Positions 18,129-26,668 of a stretch of DNA of 48,596 nucleotides are shown here, in pieces. The position numbers and the translations under genes were made by a program. The notes under the pieces were generated by a model. That model saw only the letters and a list, made by a program, of their open reading frames with translations. It searched no databases and was not told the origin of the DNA. Each line of letters begins with the position of its first letter. Positions within the stretch are counted from its first letter, which is position 1. This DNA is from Mycobacterium sp. (GTDB lineage: Bacteria; Actinomycetota; Actinomycetes; Mycobacteriales; Mycobacteriaceae): contig JAGQTU010000001.1 of NCBI GenBank assembly GCA_020438865.1, forward strand, positions 1 through 48,596. Reading direction: 5' to 3'.

Positions 18129-18560
18129 TCAGGCGGACAGCAGCAGGATGCCGCCGACCAACAGTGCCACCACCTTGACGACTTCAAACCCCACGTAGAC
18201 GAAATGCGCGTTGGAGCGCCCGGATTCGGCCTGGGCGGCGTCGGCGAGCACCGCGTCGGACCGCCGGGTCAGGCAGGGGCGCACGGCGATCAGCTGGACC
18301 AGCAGGGCGCCGATGGCCACCAGCGTCGCGGCGGTCACCCCGACACTGGGCCTGCCGATCACCAGGGCGACGACGATCAACACCGCCAGCGCCAGTTCGC
18401 ACGCGTTGAGGGCACGGAACACCAGCCGCCCGATTCCCAGGCCGAGCTGGATGGTGACACCGGGGGCGCGGAACTTCAGTGGCGCCTCCAGGAACGAGAT
18501 GGCCAGCACCATGCCCAGCCAGATGAAGACCGCCGCGGCCGCTACCGCCGACCAGCTCAC
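18129..18560 (-). CDS. Four-helix integral membrane protein, function unknown
   Basis: A 143-aa protein with four hydrophobic segments (about 5-25, 48-70, 73-93, 119-142). The first helix is followed by FLEAPLKFRAPG, a pattern I associate with a conserved actinobacterial membrane family (DUF4149-like), though I am not sure of the name. It is upstream of, and probably co-transcribed with, the cupin gene. Confidence 0.72.
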   Translation of the reverse strand: MSWSAVAAAAVFIWLGMVLAISFLEAPLKFRAPGVTIQLGLGIGRLVFRALNACELALAVLIVVALVIGRPSVGVTAATLVAIGALLVQLIAVRPCLTRRSDAVLADAAQAESGRSNAHFVYVGFEVVKVVALLVGGILLLSA

Positions 18561-18606
18561 CGCTCCCCCTCACCGCCGCATACCCCCGCGCGGCACTCGG
18601 ACCATT

Positions 18607-18810
18607 ATGGATCAGGTGAGTGCTGATCCGGTGGCGGTCCTGCAACGCTGGCAGGACGCCGGGGCGCACTGGGCGGTGATCGCCCGGCACAAGGACTCGA
18701 TCACCATCGGGCTCTATCGCTGCGACGGCGGCGAGGAGGTCGACCGCATCACCTCGAACGATCCGCGGCTGGGCGTGTTTGTGGCGGGCCGGGAGAGCAG
18801 CCTGGGCTGA
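18607..18810 (+). CDS. Small conserved hypothetical protein
   Basis: A 67-aa protein from ATG 18607; the GTG at 18616 is an alternative. Composition is typical of a folded small protein: VAVLQRWQDAGAHWAVI, then ITIGLYRCDGGEEVDRITS. No known domain is recognised. It is divergent from the membrane-protein/cupin pair and convergent with the following exported protein. Confidence 0.65.
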   Translation: MDQVSADPVAVLQRWQDAGAHWAVIARHKDSITIGLYRCDGGEEVDRITSNDPRLGVFVAGRESSLG

Positions 18811-18825
18811 CGTGAGACGCCGACG

Positions 18826-19158
18826 TCAGAGCCGAATGAATCCGCCGTTCCACCAGACCCCCCAGCCCGGCAGATCACCGTTCCACACCACCGGCAGCCA
18901 CGGCGCCCACACCGGCGGCCGGGGCGGTGGCGGCGCCCACACCGGCACGATGCCGTCGATGTCGCCGCGATGTCCCGGTGGCGGCAGGTAGCCCTGTCCC
19001 GGCGGCAGCGGATTGCCCGGTCCACCGACGTTGACACCCGGCCCCGGCACCCACGGCGGGCCGGGCGGGCCGTCCGGATCGGCGTGCGCGATGCCGGCCC
19101 CCGCGCCGACCGCAGCCGCACCGAACGCCGCGGCCGCGACGAATTTCTTGAGTTTCAT
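18826..19158 (-). CDS. Exported Pro/Gly-rich protein
   Basis: A 110-aa protein with a clear Sec signal peptide (MKLKKF, hydrophobic Ala-rich segment, cleavage after AHA) and an extracellular part rich in Pro, Gly and Trp (PPGPPWVPGPG, APWLPVVWNGDLPGWGVWW). AAGGAG lies 7 bases before the ATG. No enzymatic motif is visible; a small cell-envelope protein. Confidence 0.78.
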   Translation of the reverse strand: MKLKKFVAAAAFGAAAVGAGAGIAHADPDGPPGPPWVPGPGVNVGGPGNPLPPGQGYLPPPGHRGDIDGIVPVWAPPPPRPPVWAPWLPVVWNGDLPGWGVWWNGGFIRL

Positions 19159-19265
19159 GTCGTGATCTCCTTGATCGGGCTCGCCGAATCGCGAGACTTG
19201 TCACGACCCCCTCGGCCCAGGTCTGTACCCGGTCGGCCGATCCCGCTAAACCCCAGGAGGCCGCC

Positions 19266-19769
19266 ATGCTGCGCGCCCTGTGCTGCCTATCCGCCCTGGC
19301 CGCGCTGACCGGCTGCGCGGGTCAGGCCGCCGCACCGGCACCGACCACCGCGTCGACGACCTCGACGGCGGCGGCGCGCCCAACCACCAGCGCCGCTGCG
19401 CCACCGCCGCAGCCCCGCACCGCACGGTGGGTCGACCTGGCCGTCGGCGACTGTCTGGCCGAGCCGCCACCCACCGATCCCGCGGTGGTGCTCGTCACCG
19501 TCGTGGACTGCTCGGCACCGCATCAGGCCGAGACGTTCCTGCGAGCCAGCATCCCCGTCGACGCCGCGGTCACCGATGTGGCCAATGAGCGCTGCGACGC
19601 CGGCTTCACCGCCTACACCGGCAGGCCGGCCGCCGGCGGCGACACCGCCATCACGTATCTGATCGATTCCGAGCAGGACCGGACGTCGGACAATCCCTAC
19701 CCGAGCACCGTGATCTGCCTGCTGCAGAGCGCGGACGGCCGGCCGCTGACGGGCTCGGCGCGGCGCTGA
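19266..19769 (+). CDS. Lipoprotein with septum-formation-like domain
   Basis: 167 aa. The N-terminus is a short lipoprotein signal ending LTGC (Cys17), followed by a Thr/Ala/Pro-rich linker and a domain starting VGDCLAEPP with VDCSAPHQAETF, the pattern of the Septum_form family (PF13845). Four cysteines in the mature part could form two disulfides. AGGAGG precedes the ATG. It is likely anchored at the outer face of the membrane; the role is inferred only from the family name. Confidence 0.78.
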   Translation: MLRALCCLSALAALTGCAGQAAAPAPTTASTTSTAAARPTTSAAAPPPQPRTARWVDLAVGDCLAEPPPTDPAVVLVTVVDCSAPHQAETFLRASIPVDAAVTDVANERCDAGFTAYTGRPAAGGDTAITYLIDSEQDRTSDNPYPSTVICLLQSADGRPLTGSARR

Positions 19770-19806
19770 GCTTTTGGGTGGAGCGGCCCAACCCGGTAGG
19801 GTCGAA

Positions 19807-19827
19807 ATGTTGTCCCACCCCCAACAT
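19807..19827. promoter_or_regulatory. Inverted repeat ATGTTG-N9-CAACAT upstream of the PP2C operon
   Basis: A perfect 6-bp inverted repeat lies 45 bp before the ATG of the receiver-phosphatase gene. It could be an operator or part of the promoter; nothing else in the 100-bp gap stands out. Confidence 0.3.
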
Positions 19828-19872
19828 GGTCAAAGCGCGGCCGATGTGATCTGACAAAGGATCGAATCGCCG

Positions 19873-21081
19873 ATGCGCGCTCCCTATGACCCGCAAGTGG
19901 TGGCGGTAGCCGGCACCGGACCGGCCAACCACCGGCCCATCTCGCTGCTGCTGATCGAGGACGACCGCGCCGACGCGGTGCTGGTCGAGGAGTTGATCGC
20001 CGACGCGGACGCCGACATCCAGGTGATCTGGGCCCCCTCCATCAGCAGCGCCGAGCAGGAACTGCTGCTGACCCGGCCCGACTGCATCCTGGTCGACCTC
20101 AACCTGCCCGACGCCACCGGGATGGACGCCGTGGCCAGGATCGCCGGCCGCGACGCCACCCTGCCGATCGTGGTGCTGACCGGTCTCGACGACGAGCACT
20201 TCGGTGTCACCGCCGTGGCCTCCGGCGCGCAGGACTACCTGGTGAAGGGCCACGTCGAACCCGACACCCTGCACCGGTCCTTGCTGTACGCCATCGAGCG
20301 CAAACGTTCGGAGCTGACCGCCGTCGACCTCTACACCAGCCAACTGCGCGCCCAGGAGAACGCCCGACTCGAACGCGCGCTGCTGCCCTCCCCGCTGCTC
20401 GACGACGACCCCGGGGTGCACATCGTCACCCAGTACCGCCCGAGTCGGGAGAACGCGCTGCTCGGCGGTGACTTCTACGACGTGGTGCAGACCCCGGACG
20501 GCACCGTGCACATCATGGTGGGCGATGTCGCCGGTCACGGACCGGACGAGGCGGCGCTGGGCGCGGCGCTCCGGATCGCTTGGCGTGCATTGACATTCGC
20601 CGGCCTACGCGGTAACGATCGGATGCGCCGCCTCGAGCAGATCCTGCGGGCCGAGCGGGCGGGCACCGGCATCTTCGCGACCGTGCTCAGCGTCGCCCTT
20701 CGGCCCGACGGGCGCTTCACCGCGGTGCGCGCGGGGCATCCCGGGATGCTGCTGCACGGGCCCGGCACGGTGCGGTGGCTGGAGCCGCCCGCCGGGCCCG
20801 CGCTGGGCCTTGGTGCTCAGCAGTGGCCGCAGCCCGAGTTGGAACTGCCCGACGGCCATGGCCTTTTGCTGCTGACCGACGGCCTCTTCGAGGGCCATTC
20901 CGGCCACGGCGAACAACGCCTCGGCGAGGACGGCCTGCTCGAGGTGGCCCGATCGCTGGCGACGCTGCCCGGGGCGGAGTTCGTCGACGCGCTCATCAGC
21001 GCGGCCGAACAACGCGCCCAGTCCCACGGCGGCATCGCCGACGACATCGCGGTGCTGCGGGTGGAACGGACCTGCAGATGA
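19873..21081 (+). CDS. Response regulator with SpoIIE-type PP2C serine phosphatase output
   Basis: 402 aa. Residues about 22-140 form a receiver domain (LLLIEDD, phosphoacceptor Asp75 in LVDLNLPD, VVLTG, LVKG). A coiled linker (about 140-175) leads to a SpoIIE phosphatase with GGDFYD (198-203), GDVAGHG (217-223) and the C-terminal GIADDIAVL metal-binding Asp. This is the RsbU-like layout that dephosphorylates an anti-sigma-factor antagonist on signal. No anti-sigma partner is encoded nearby. ATGA overlaps with the histidine kinase, and the kinase with the second regulator, make a coupled signalling operon. Confidence 0.9.
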   Translation: MRAPYDPQVVAVAGTGPANHRPISLLLIEDDRADAVLVEELIADADADIQVIWAPSISSAEQELLLTRPDCILVDLNLPDATGMDAVARIAGRDATLPIVVLTGLDDEHFGVTAVASGAQDYLVKGHVEPDTLHRSLLYAIERKRSELTAVDLYTSQLRAQENARLERALLPSPLLDDDPGVHIVTQYRPSRENALLGGDFYDVVQTPDGTVHIMVGDVAGHGPDEAALGAALRIAWRALTFAGLRGNDRMRRLEQILRAERAGTGIFATVLSVALRPDGRFTAVRAGHPGMLLHGPGTVRWLEPPAGPALGLGAQQWPQPELELPDGHGLLLLTDGLFEGHSGHGEQRLGEDGLLEVARSLATLPGAEFVDALISAAEQRAQSHGGIADDIAVLRVERTCR

Positions 21082-22679
21082 GCACCGAGCCGAAACCGCA
21101 ACGGCGGTCGGCATTGACGGTGCAGGGCTGGCTGAACCTGGTGCTCGCCGTCATGGGGGTGGTGGTGCTGGGCGGCGCGCTGACCGGCGCGGCACTGCAG
21201 AACCGTACCGACGAGGTGTGCAGGCAGTTGGTCGACGACATCCAGCCGTCCCGGGTCGCGGCATACCAGCTGCAGGCGGCGCTGCGCGACCAGGAGACCG
21301 CCATCCGCGGCTACCTCATCGCCGCCGATCCACAGTTCTTGGCCCCGTACTACGACGGTCAGCAATCGGAACAGCAAGCCGCGCAGGACATCCGACGACT
21401 CCTCAGCGGTCGCCCGGAGCTGATCGCGGATCTCGATGCCGTCGAGCAGGCCGCCGCCGGCTGGCGGGCGCGGTACGCCGAGCCGCTGATCGCCGGGGTC
21501 ACACCCGGCTCCCCGGACGTCGTCAGCCGCGGTACCGCCGAGGCCGGCAAGGCCCAATTCGACGCCATGCGAACGCTGTTCGACACCCAGAACGACAACC
21601 TCGGTACCGCCCGCACCGCGGCCATCGACCAACTCGACCGCACCCGTGCCTGGCGCGACGCGGTGCTCGCGGGCATCATCGTCGCGTTCGTGATCACCGC
21701 GTTCGCGCTGGCCATCCTGGTCCGCGGCGCCATCACCCGGCCGCTCGGCGCGCTCGCCGAGGCCTGCCGGCGAATCACCGACGGCAGTTTCGGTGAGCGG
21801 ATCGTCCCGCAGGGCCCCAAGGACATTCGCGCCATCGCCTCCGACGTCGAGGACATGCGCCGCCGCATCGTCGACGAGCTCGACAGCGCCGGTCAGGCCC
21901 GAGCCCTGCTCGACGAGCAGGCCGAGGAACTGCGCCGGTCCAACGCCGAGCTGGAGCAGTTCGCCTACGTGGCCTCTCACGACCTGCAGGAGCCGCTGCG
22001 CAAGGTCGCCTCGTTCTGCCAGCTGCTGGAGAAGCGCTACGGAGACCAGCTCGACGAACGCGGCATCCAGTACATCGACTTCGCCGTCGACGGCGCCAAG
22101 CGCATGCAGATCCTGATCAACGACCTGCTGACGTTCTCCCGGGTGGGCCGGCTCAACGCATCCCAGACCGAGGTGGACCTCAACACCACGCTGGAGCAGG
22201 CGATCTCGAATGTCGCCACCGCGGTCGAGGAATCGGGGGCGCAGATCGACCGACCGAACGAACTGCCGCCCGTCACCGGCGACCCCACCCTGCTGATCAT
22301 GTTGTGGCAGAACCTGATCGCCAATGCGATCAAATTCCGGCGGGACGACCGCCCGCCCCGCATCACCATCGGGTACCGGCCGGGCAGCGGGGAGCAGGAC
22401 GGCGACTGGCTGTTCAGCGTCTCCGACAACGGCATCGGCATCGCCGACGAGTTCGTGGACAAGGTGTTCGTGATCTTCCAGCGCCTGCACGGGCGCGACG
22501 CCTACGCCGGAACCGGCATCGGTCTGGCGCTGGTCAAGAAGATCGTCGAGTACCACGGCGGCACCATCTGGATCGACACCGATTACAGCGGCGGAACCCG
22601 TTTCCGCTTCACCCTCCCCATGGTGGCGACAGCGACACCCGAGGCCCAACCGGCCCAACTGGAAGGAACAGCACCATGA
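21078..22679 (+). CDS. Sensor histidine kinase (CHASE3-like, HAMP, HisKA, HATPase)
   Basis: A 533-aa membrane protein. TM1 is at about 17-39, followed by an extracytoplasmic helical CHASE3-like domain (VAAYQLQAALRDQETAIRGYL is the diagnostic stretch), TM2 at about 196-216, and HAMP at about 217-270. A coiled linker leads to the H-box VASHDLQEPLRKV (His301). Then come the N-box (QNLIANAIKF), the G1 box (DNGIGIADEFVDKVF) and the G2 box (GTGIGLALVKKIVEYHGG). The H-box and the Y-A-G-T-G region resemble phytochrome-type kinases that pair with Rcp-like regulators, and such a regulator follows directly. Confidence 0.92.
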   Translation: MSTEPKPQRRSALTVQGWLNLVLAVMGVVVLGGALTGAALQNRTDEVCRQLVDDIQPSRVAAYQLQAALRDQETAIRGYLIAADPQFLAPYYDGQQSEQQAAQDIRRLLSGRPELIADLDAVEQAAAGWRARYAEPLIAGVTPGSPDVVSRGTAEAGKAQFDAMRTLFDTQNDNLGTARTAAIDQLDRTRAWRDAVLAGIIVAFVITAFALAILVRGAITRPLGALAEACRRITDGSFGERIVPQGPKDIRAIASDVEDMRRRIVDELDSAGQARALLDEQAEELRRSNAELEQFAYVASHDLQEPLRKVASFCQLLEKRYGDQLDERGIQYIDFAVDGAKRMQILINDLLTFSRVGRLNASQTEVDLNTTLEQAISNVATAVEESGAQIDRPNELPPVTGDPTLLIMLWQNLIANAIKFRRDDRPPRITIGYRPGSGEQDGDWLFSVSDNGIGIADEFVDKVFVIFQRLHGRDAYAGTGIGLALVKKIVEYHGGTIWIDTDYSGGTRFRFTLPMVATATPEAQPAQLEGTAP

Positions 22680-23116
22680 CCGATCCCGGTCGCGCGATCG
22701 ACGTCCTGCTCATCGAGGACGACCCCGGTGACGAACTGATCACCCGGGAAGCGTTCGAGCACAACAAGCTCAACAACACCCTGCACGTGGTGCACGACGG
22801 CGAGGAGGGCCTGGACTACCTCTACCGGCGCGGCGAGTTCCACGACGCCCCGCGCCCGGACCTGATCCTGCTCGACCTGAACCTGCCGAAGTACGACGGA
22901 CGCCAACTGCTGGAGCAGATCAAGTCCGACGCCGACCTGTGCCACATCCCGGTGGTGGTCCTGACGACCTCGTCGGCCGAGGAGGACATCCTGCGCAGCT
23001 ACAAGCTGCACGCCAACGCGTATGTCACCAAGCCGGTCGACCTCGACCAGTTCATGAGCGCGGTCCGGCAGATCGACGACTTCTTCGTCCAGGTGGTGCG
23101 GCTGCCGCAGTTCTGA
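22676..23116 (+). CDS. Single-domain response regulator (Rcp1/CheY-like)
   Basis: 146 aa consisting of a receiver only: LLIEDDPGDELITREAFE, phosphoacceptor Asp67 in LLDLNLPKYDG, VVVLTTSSAEEDI, and switch Lys in YVTKPVDLDQF. The long alpha-1 region and the NTLHVVHDGEEGLDYLYRRG segment are typical of Rcp1-type regulators of bacteriophytochrome-like kinases. The ATG overlaps the kinase stop, and GGAAGGA is positioned as ribosome-binding site. It has no DNA-binding output, so it probably acts in a phosphorelay or on the phosphatase protein. Confidence 0.9.
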   Translation: MTDPGRAIDVLLIEDDPGDELITREAFEHNKLNNTLHVVHDGEEGLDYLYRRGEFHDAPRPDLILLDLNLPKYDGRQLLEQIKSDADLCHIPVVVLTTSSAEEDILRSYKLHANAYVTKPVDLDQFMSAVRQIDDFFVQVVRLPQF

Positions 23117-23181
23117 GCGCGGCGCCCCGATCCTGTCGGTGGGCGGGGCTAGCGTGAGGACACCGAGCTGAGGAGGTCGCG

Positions 23182-23595
23182 TTGGCGGAAGTGTTCGAGG
23201 CGGCGTGGTTCTTCCTGCCCGACATCCCGCCGTACGCGATGTGCGACGACCTGCGCGTGCTTTCCGGCTGGGCGCTTCAGCACATCCCGCGCCAGGGGGT
23301 GCGGGCACGTCCGCTGTTGGTCGACAACAACTCTCACCTGTGGTTCCTCAACGCCGACGGCTCGCTGGCGGCGGTGTCGGAGGACCGGGGCCGGTCCAAC
23401 CACCCGAGCCAGTGGGAGCGCTACTGGCGGATGCGCGAGGGTATCGACGCCTGGCACCAACCGGTGCACAAGCCGCACCCGCCGGGCCGCAAGTTGCATC
23501 GGCCCATCCTGGTGAGCACGTTGACCGAGGCCGACATCCGCTACCTGGAGTGGCTGGAGCACAACTGGGACTTCGTCGACGGCGGAGAGCACTGA
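23182..23595 (+). CDS. Conserved hypothetical protein
   Basis: A 137-aa soluble protein. The TTG start at 23182 is supported by GAGGAGG five bases upstream. It contains many aromatic residues (WFFLPDIPPYAM, HLWFLNADGS, WERYWRMREG, YLEWLEHNWDFV), no signal peptide and no recognised catalytic motif. It is downstream of the signalling operon by 65 bp and convergent with the Doc gene. Confidence 0.65.
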   Translation: MAEVFEAAWFFLPDIPPYAMCDDLRVLSGWALQHIPRQGVRARPLLVDNNSHLWFLNADGSLAAVSEDRGRSNHPSQWERYWRMREGIDAWHQPVHKPHPPGRKLHRPILVSTLTEADIRYLEWLEHNWDFVDGGEH

Positions 23596-23609
23596 GCGGG
23601 TCGCGCCCA

Positions 23610-23987
23610 TCACTCCACGAGTCGGCTCAGCCGCACCGCGATGGTCTGCACGGTGTCGAGTTCGCGGGTCGCGACCGCGAGCACCAGATCGAACAGTTCG
23701 TCCTCGGGCCGCCCGGACACATGGTGGCCGTTGAGCGCGTAGAACAACGCGGTCGCCACGAACGCGGTGCGCTTGTTGCCGTCGACAAGGGCGTGATTGG
23801 TGGCGAGGGACTGCAGCAGCGCCGCGGCCTTTTCGTGAATGGTGGAGTAGGCGTCCTGGCCGTACACGGTGGCCTGCGGACGCGCGACGGCGGATTCGAG
23901 CAGTCCGTAGTCGCCGACCTCGGCCGGGTGGCCGAGGTGGGCTTCGGCCGCTGCGAGAACGTCGTCCAGGGTGAGGTAGTCGATCAT
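23610..23987 (-). CDS. doc: Doc-type toxin (death-on-curing, Fic fold)
   Basis: A 125-aa protein. The motif NHALVDGNKRTAFVATALF (64-82) is the Fic/Doc active site. As in Doc it has Lys (GNKR) where AMPylating Fic proteins have Gly, which in phage P1 Doc redirects activity to phosphorylation of EF-Tu (established for Doc, inferred here). Its ATG overlaps the antitoxin stop (ATGA). It lacks a Fic inhibitory helix, consistent with a separate antitoxin. Confidence 0.88.
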   Translation of the reverse strand: MIDYLTLDDVLAAAEAHLGHPAEVGDYGLLESAVARPQATVYGQDAYSTIHEKAAALLQSLATNHALVDGNKRTAFVATALFYALNGHHVSGRPEDELFDLVLAVATRELDTVQTIAVRLSRLVE

Positions 23988-24184
23988 GCCTCGGCGAGCC
24001 GGCGCAGCAGACCGTCGTGTTCCTTGACGATCTGGCCGAGGATCTCGTCGCGGCGCGCGGTTCGACGATCGAGGTAGTCGTCGACGGCCTTGAGCACCGC
24101 GGCGTGCATGGAGATGCCGTCGCGTTCGGCGGCGGCGCGCAGCTTGGCGGTCTGCTCATCGGACAGCCGCAGGGTCATGGCCAT
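23984..24184 (-). CDS. Ribbon-helix-helix antitoxin partner of Doc
   Basis: A 66-aa protein from ATG 24184 (an ATG at 24178 also fits). MTLRLSDEQTAKLRAAAERD followed by ISMHAAVLKAVDDYLDRR is a CopG/RHH DNA-binding fold, and the basic-acidic C-terminus (LGQIVKEHDGLLRRLAEA) would bind and block the toxin. It is upstream of and overlaps the toxin gene, the standard TA order. An operator-like palindrome lies 8 bp before the start. Confidence 0.85.
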   Translation of the reverse strand: MAMTLRLSDEQTAKLRAAAERDGISMHAAVLKAVDDYLDRRTARRDEILGQIVKEHDGLLRRLAEA

Positions 24185-24191
24185 GCGGTGA

Positions 24192-24210
24192 TGATACCGG
24201 TGTGGTATCA
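24192..24210. promoter_or_regulatory. Palindrome TGATACC-N5-GGTATCA, operator of the Doc/RHH module
   Basis: Perfect 7-bp arms with a 5-bp centre lie between the antitoxin start (24184) and the divergent selO start (24237). RHH antitoxins repress their own operon through such sites. Its position means it could also affect selO. Confidence 0.6.
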
Positions 24211-24236
24211 AACTCGGCCTCCGTAGGCTGGGTCAG

Positions 24237-25700
24237 GTGAGTGTCGCACCCGATACGACCGTGGTCCTGCAGGACCGCTTCAGCCGCGCGCTGCCGGAAC
24301 TCGCCGTCCCGTGGCAGGCCGAGGTGCCCGCCGAACCGGAACTGCTGCTGCTCAACGAGGCGCTGGCCACCGACCTCGGCCTGGACCCGGCCTGGCTGCG
24401 CGGCCCCGATGGGCTGCGCTTCCTGATCGGCAACCACGTGCCGGCCGGCGCGGTCCCGGTCGCGCAGGCCTACGCGGGCCACCAGTTCGGCGGCTACGTC
24501 CCGCGCCTCGGCGACGGCCGCGCACTGCTGCTCGGCGAGATCGCCGACGCCGCCGGGCGGTTGCGCGACGTCCACCTCAAGGGTTCCGGACGCACCCCGT
24601 TCGCCCGCGGCGGCGACGGACTCGCCGCGGTCGGACCGATGCTGCGCGAGTACGTGGTGAGCGAGGCCATGCACGCGCTGGGCATCCCGACCACCCGCTC
24701 GCTGGCCGTGGTGGCCACCGGCCGGCCGGTGCAGCGCGACACCGTGCTGCCCGGGGCCGTGCTGACCCGGATCGCCGAAAGTCACCTGCGGGTCGGCAGC
24801 TTCCAGTACGCGGCGGCGAGCGGCGACCGGGAGTTGTTGCGGCGCTTGGCCGATCACGCGATCGACCGCCATCATCCCGGCGCGGGCGGCGCCGAGCGCC
24901 CGTACCTCGCCCTGCTCGAGGCCGTCATCGCCGCGCAGGCAGAGCTGGTGGCGCAGTGGATGCTCGTCGGGTTCGTCCACGGCGTGATGAACACCGACAA
25001 CATGACGATCTCCGGGGAGACCATCGACTACGGTCCGTGCGCCTTCATGGAGGCCTATGACCCGAACACGGTGTTCAGCTCGATCGACTCCTGGGGCCGC
25101 TACGCCTACGCCAACCAGCCCGCCGCGGCCGGCTGGAACCTCGCCCGCTTCGCCGAGACGCTGCTGCCGTTGATCGACGAAGACACCGAGCGGGCGATCG
25201 AGTTGGCCCAGGAGACGCTGGGCACCTTCGCCGACCGTTACGAGGCCGCCCGGCTGGGCGGGATGCGGGCCAAGCTCGGCGTCACCGACGACGTCGACGA
25301 CGCGGTGGTCACCGCGCTCGCCGGTGACCTGCTGGACCTGTTGCACACCAGCCACGTCGACTACACGTCGTTCTTCGTCGACCTCGGCCGGGCCGCCCGC
25401 GGCGATGCCGAGCCCGTCCGCGGGCTGTTCATCGATTTGGCCGGATTCGATGCGTGGCTGACCCGCTGGCGGGCGCTGGCACCGGATGCCGCGGTGATGG
25501 ACCGGGCCAACCCGATCTACATCCCGCGCAATCACCTCCTCGAGGAGGCCCTCACCGCCGCCACGGCTGGTGACCTCGAGCCGATCCGGCAGCTACTCGT
25601 CGCCATCGCCGAGCCGTACACCGAACGGCCCGGCCTGGAGCGCTACCGCGAACCAGCCCCCGAGGACTTCGGGCGATACCGCACCTTCTGCGGGACCTGA
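24237..25700 (+). CDS. selO: SelO family protein adenylyltransferase (pseudokinase fold)
   Basis: 487 aa, GTG start. SelO transfers AMP from ATP to protein hydroxyls using an inverted kinase fold. Signature regions are [19 protein letters not shown] (79-97), the nucleotide-binding [17 protein letters not shown] with Lys115, [21 protein letters not shown], and the metal-binding [19 protein letters not shown]. The C-terminus is FCGT, so a Cys occupies the third-last position, where vertebrate SelO has selenocysteine. Redox regulation through that Cys is known for E. coli SelO and is inferred here. It is the second predicted AMPylator in the window. Confidence 0.93.
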   Translation: MSVAPDTTVVLQDRFSRALPELAVPWQAEVPAEPELLLLNEALATDLGLDPAWLRGPDGLRFLIGNHVPAGAVPVAQAYAGHQFGGYVPRLGDGRALLLGEIADAAGRLRDVHLKGSGRTPFARGGDGLAAVGPMLREYVVSEAMHALGIPTTRSLAVVATGRPVQRDTVLPGAVLTRIAESHLRVGSFQYAAASGDRELLRRLADHAIDRHHPGAGGAERPYLALLEAVIAAQAELVAQWMLVGFVHGVMNTDNMTISGETIDYGPCAFMEAYDPNTVFSSIDSWGRYAYANQPAAAGWNLARFAETLLPLIDEDTERAIELAQETLGTFADRYEAARLGGMRAKLGVTDDVDDAVVTALAGDLLDLLHTSHVDYTSFFVDLGRAARGDAEPVRGLFIDLAGFDAWLTRWRALAPDAAVMDRANPIYIPRNHLLEEALTAATAGDLEPIRQLLVAIAEPYTERPGLERYREPAPEDFGRYRTFCGT

Positions 25701-25704
25701 GCCG

Positions 25705-26601
25705 CTAGCCGGCCAGGTTGAACCCGCCGTCGGCTCCGTAGATGGCGAGCGAGACCAGCAGCGTGACCGCGACGACCACCACGAGCGAGGTGCGCACCGC
25801 ATCGCCGGTGGCGACACCAACCCCGGCCGGCCCACCCGAGGCGAAGTAGCCGAAGTAGGTGTGGATCAACAGGACTGCGAGTGCCATCAGCACCGCCTGG
25901 ACGAACGACCACAGCAGGTCGATCGGGTTGAGGAACGTCGAGAAGTAGTGGTTGTAGAGCCCCGTCGACTGTCCCAGCAGCGTGACGGTGGTGAACTTGC
26001 TGGCCAGGAACGACAGGATGACGGCGATGGCGTACAGCGGGGTGATCGCGATCATCCCGGCGACGATCCGGGTGCTCACGAGGAACGCGATCGGGCGGAT
26101 GGCCATCGACTCCAGCGCGTCGATCTCCTGGTTCACCCGCATGGCGCCCAGCTGCGCGGTCACCCCCGCGCCGAAGGTGGCCGCCAGCCCGATACCGGCG
26201 ACGACCGGGGCCGAGATGCGCACGTTGATGAACGCCGCCAGGAAGCCGGTCAGCGCCTCGATGCCGATGTTGCCCAGCGAGCTGTAGCCCTGCACCGCCA
26301 GCGTGCCGCCGGTCGCGATGGTGAGGAACCCGACGATGACGACCGTGCCGCCGATCATCGCCAGCGTGCCCGCGCCCATGCTGATCTCGGCGATCAGCCG
26401 GACGATCTCGCCGCGGTAGTTGCGGATGGCGTACGGGATGGCGGCGACGGCGTTCCAGTAGAACAGCGCCTGATCGCCGACCCGCTTGATCGCCGTGACC
26501 GGACGGTCGAGGAGTCCGACCAGTCGGGGGTGGATGGCGCGCTCGAGGGCAAACGCACTGACGTTCGCGTCGTCGTCCACCTCATGAAGGTCCCCGGCCA
26601 C
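25705..26601 (-). CDS. YrbE/MlaE-family ABC transporter permease (orphan)
   Basis: A 298-aa integral membrane protein of the Mce-associated permease family. The core motif is GAGVTAQLGAMRVNQEIDALESMAIRPIAFLV, preceded by FINVRISAPVVAGIG and followed by hydrophobic helices with LWSFVQAVLMALAVLLIHTYFGY. The N-terminal extension before the first helix is typical of YrbE proteins. In mycobacteria these come as yrbEA-yrbEB pairs followed by six mce genes, and none of these are present here. The gene ends 4 bp from the convergent selO stop. The GTG start lacks a strong ribosome-binding site. Confidence 0.9.
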   Translation of the reverse strand: MAGDLHEVDDDANVSAFALERAIHPRLVGLLDRPVTAIKRVGDQALFYWNAVAAIPYAIRNYRGEIVRLIAEISMGAGTLAMIGGTVVIVGFLTIATGGTLAVQGYSSLGNIGIEALTGFLAAFINVRISAPVVAGIGLAATFGAGVTAQLGAMRVNQEIDALESMAIRPIAFLVSTRIVAGMIAITPLYAIAVILSFLASKFTTVTLLGQSTGLYNHYFSTFLNPIDLLWSFVQAVLMALAVLLIHTYFGYFASGGPAGVGVATGDAVRTSLVVVVAVTLLVSLAIYGADGGFNLAG

Positions 26602-26668
26602 GGTTTCGCATCCTAGGGCCGTTTGACATCGATCCGATCGCCGGAGTGCCCGACGCCACTCCCCCGGG

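Noticed and set aside
20817-22658. Long minus-strand frame opposite the PP2C and kinase genes
   Set aside because: High-GC third-position artefact; the plus-strand genes carry all motifs.
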